Assembly: GCF_036287235.1 (NCBI RefSeq)
Contig: NZ_CP142850.1
Location: forward strand, 956,001 to 1,020,000
Length of the DNA stretch: 64,000 nucleotides
Direction: 5' to 3'
Source: Exiguobacterium sp. 9-2
GTDB taxonomy: Bacteria; Bacillota; Bacilli; Exiguobacteriales; Exiguobacteriaceae
Made by a program: the position numbers and the translations under genes. Below the pieces are notes generated by a model. The model was given only the letters and a program-made list of their open reading frames with translations, made no database searches and was not told the origin of the DNA. The number at the start of each line of letters is the position of its first letter. The stretch's first letter is position 1. Shown piece after piece: positions 63,001 through 64,000 of this stretch.

Positions 63001-63855
63001 TTACCGGTGTTCGGTATAGTGATGAACTGGCAGTGTAGCAAGCGCCTGGTCGATCTGAGCTTGCGAAACCGGCTCTTTCATCGCTTGGACGTTCGCTTGA
63101 AGTTGCGACACGCTTGACGCACCTGGAAGGACGATATCGACCTGTTGATCGATTGCTTGCAATGCAAGCGCTGGAAGCGGGAAGTTTTGTAATTGTTGTA
63201 GACTGGCTTCGAGCGTCTCTTTATCGAACTGTTCGAAACGATCAACCGACTGCAGGCGTGAGGCACTTTCGTGTGTCAACAGTCCTTTTGCCAGTGGACC
63301 GCGGGCAACGACTTGGATGTTTTTCTTTTTTAAGCGTGGTAACAACTCTTCGATGCGACGATCGAGCAATGAATAAGGCGTCATCAAGTAAGAGAAATTA
63401 CTATGCTCAAGCCAATATTCGATGACGTTCGGTCGCAATGACGAGAGACCATATTCCTTGATTTTCCCCTCTGCTTTTAAGTCTTCCATCGCGCGAATCG
63501 ATGCGTCGATATCGTCGTCCATCGTGCCACCATGGACGTAATATAGGTCGAGGTAAGGTGTTTCGAGTCGATTTAAACTTTCAAGACAGGCTTGCTTCAA
63601 ATAGTCATAACTCGGATCCCAAGTCCAACCGGTTCCGGTCGCATTCATTCGATTGCCACCTTTTGAGGCAAGAAACAATCGACTACGATCCTCTTGCGCG
63701 AAGGTTTGACCGATAATCGATTCGACGGCTCCGTTTGCATAGACATCCGCTGTGTCGAAATGGGTGATACCCGCGTCGAGTGCCGTCCGCAGGATTGCTG
63801 CCGCTTCTTCCTGTCCGCGTTTTAAGATCGTCATCGTACCTAATCCTAATGACAT
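63001..63855 (-). CDS. Aldo/keto reductase
   Basis: 284-aa NADPH-dependent oxidoreductase of the AKR fold. FDTADVYANGAVESIIG holds the active-site Asp and Tyr, the Lys appears in LFLASKGG, and YYVHGG supplies the His. Reduces aldehydes or ketones; substrate unknown. GAGGGA precedes ATG at 63855; a TTG in the SD region is discounted. Co-directional with the DJ-1 gene, which has its own promoter. Confidence 0.9.
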   Translation of the reverse strand: MSLGLGTMTILKRGQEEAAAILRTALDAGITHFDTADVYANGAVESIIGQTFAQEDRSRLFLASKGGNRMNATGTGWTWDPSYDYLKQACLESLNRLETPYLDLYYVHGGTMDDDIDASIRAMEDLKAEGKIKEYGLSSLRPNVIEYWLEHSNFSYLMTPYSLLDRRIEELLPRLKKKNIQVVARGPLAKGLLTHESASRLQSVDRFEQFDKETLEASLQQLQNFPLPALALQAIDQQVDIVLPGASSVSQLQANVQAMKEPVSQAQIDQALATLPVHHYTEHR

Positions 63856-64000
63856 GTTCAATTCCCTCTTTTCTTAAATGAACTGTAAGTTTGGAACTTC
63901 TGCATTCTAGTGTATCATATCTTATGAAAAAGACGGCTTGAAGTCTTGCGGCAATACGTCGGAAACGGCATACTAATCATGACAGAGAACGTAAACTAGG

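Overview
The window reads as one stretch of a low-to-moderate GC Bacillales chromosome. Gene content, Shine-Dalgarno (SD) strength, CcpA/AhrC/FadR/sigma-B-type sites, a Spo0M homologue, CheV, PpaC, GapN and bacilliredoxin together point to Exiguobacterium or a close relative. That assignment is inference from protein resemblance; no rRNA or tRNA is present. I saw no phage, transposase, CRISPR or plasmid genes.

Layout, left to right. 1-10 kb: a PBP3-like penicillin-binding lipoprotein running off the left edge, an M23 endopeptidase, a lipid kinase, an ABC-F ATPase behind a leader-peptide/terminator attenuator, a DUF1002 protein, a TPP riboswitch with tenA, and nagZ. 10-16 kb: Spo0M, a methyltransferase, a bacilliredoxin, and an arginine-type ABC transporter with a cre site and an arginine box. 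16-23 kb: ZIP transporter, a 150-bp palindromic element, fadH with a FadR-type box, ppaC, a glucosaminidase, an aromatic-acid-exporter-like protein with a convergent 35-aa membrane protein, and a PepT-like peptidase. 23-27.4 kb: rnz followed by what looks like a cobalamin-type ECF transporter operon: an unknown membrane protein, a DUF4430 lipoprotein, an EcfT-like protein, a fused ATPase whose two halves are complementarily degenerate, and an S component.

28-39.5 kb: transporters (DHA2 MFS, EamA, two other MFS genes, one apparently broken at its 5' end), topB with a coupled unknown gene, a protein with a natural poly-His tail, and a large orphan histidine kinase. 39.6-43.5 kb: an unusual moxR - DUF58 - two oligopeptide-type permeases operon. 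43.8-48.9 kb: NmrA-like protein, secreted alpha-amylase, secreted endonuclease I, YdcF-like protein, and a YtxH stress protein with a sigma-B-type promoter. 49-52.5 kb: a signalling patch (receiver-PP2C phosphatase, CorA, Hpt protein, CheV). 52.7-60.8 kb: gapN with a cre site, then an eight-gene run matching the Escherichia coli ynjBCDF theme (MBL hydrolase, SDR, binding protein, two permeases, ATPase, CDP-alcohol phosphatidyltransferase) ending in a NUDIX gene. 61-64 kb: PadR regulator, coiled-coil protein, DJ-1/PfpI protein with a sigma-B-type promoter, and an aldo/keto reductase.

The most striking items are the ABC-F attenuator, the split-function ECF ATPase, the moxR-DUF58-permease operon, the ynj-like operon and the palindromic element.
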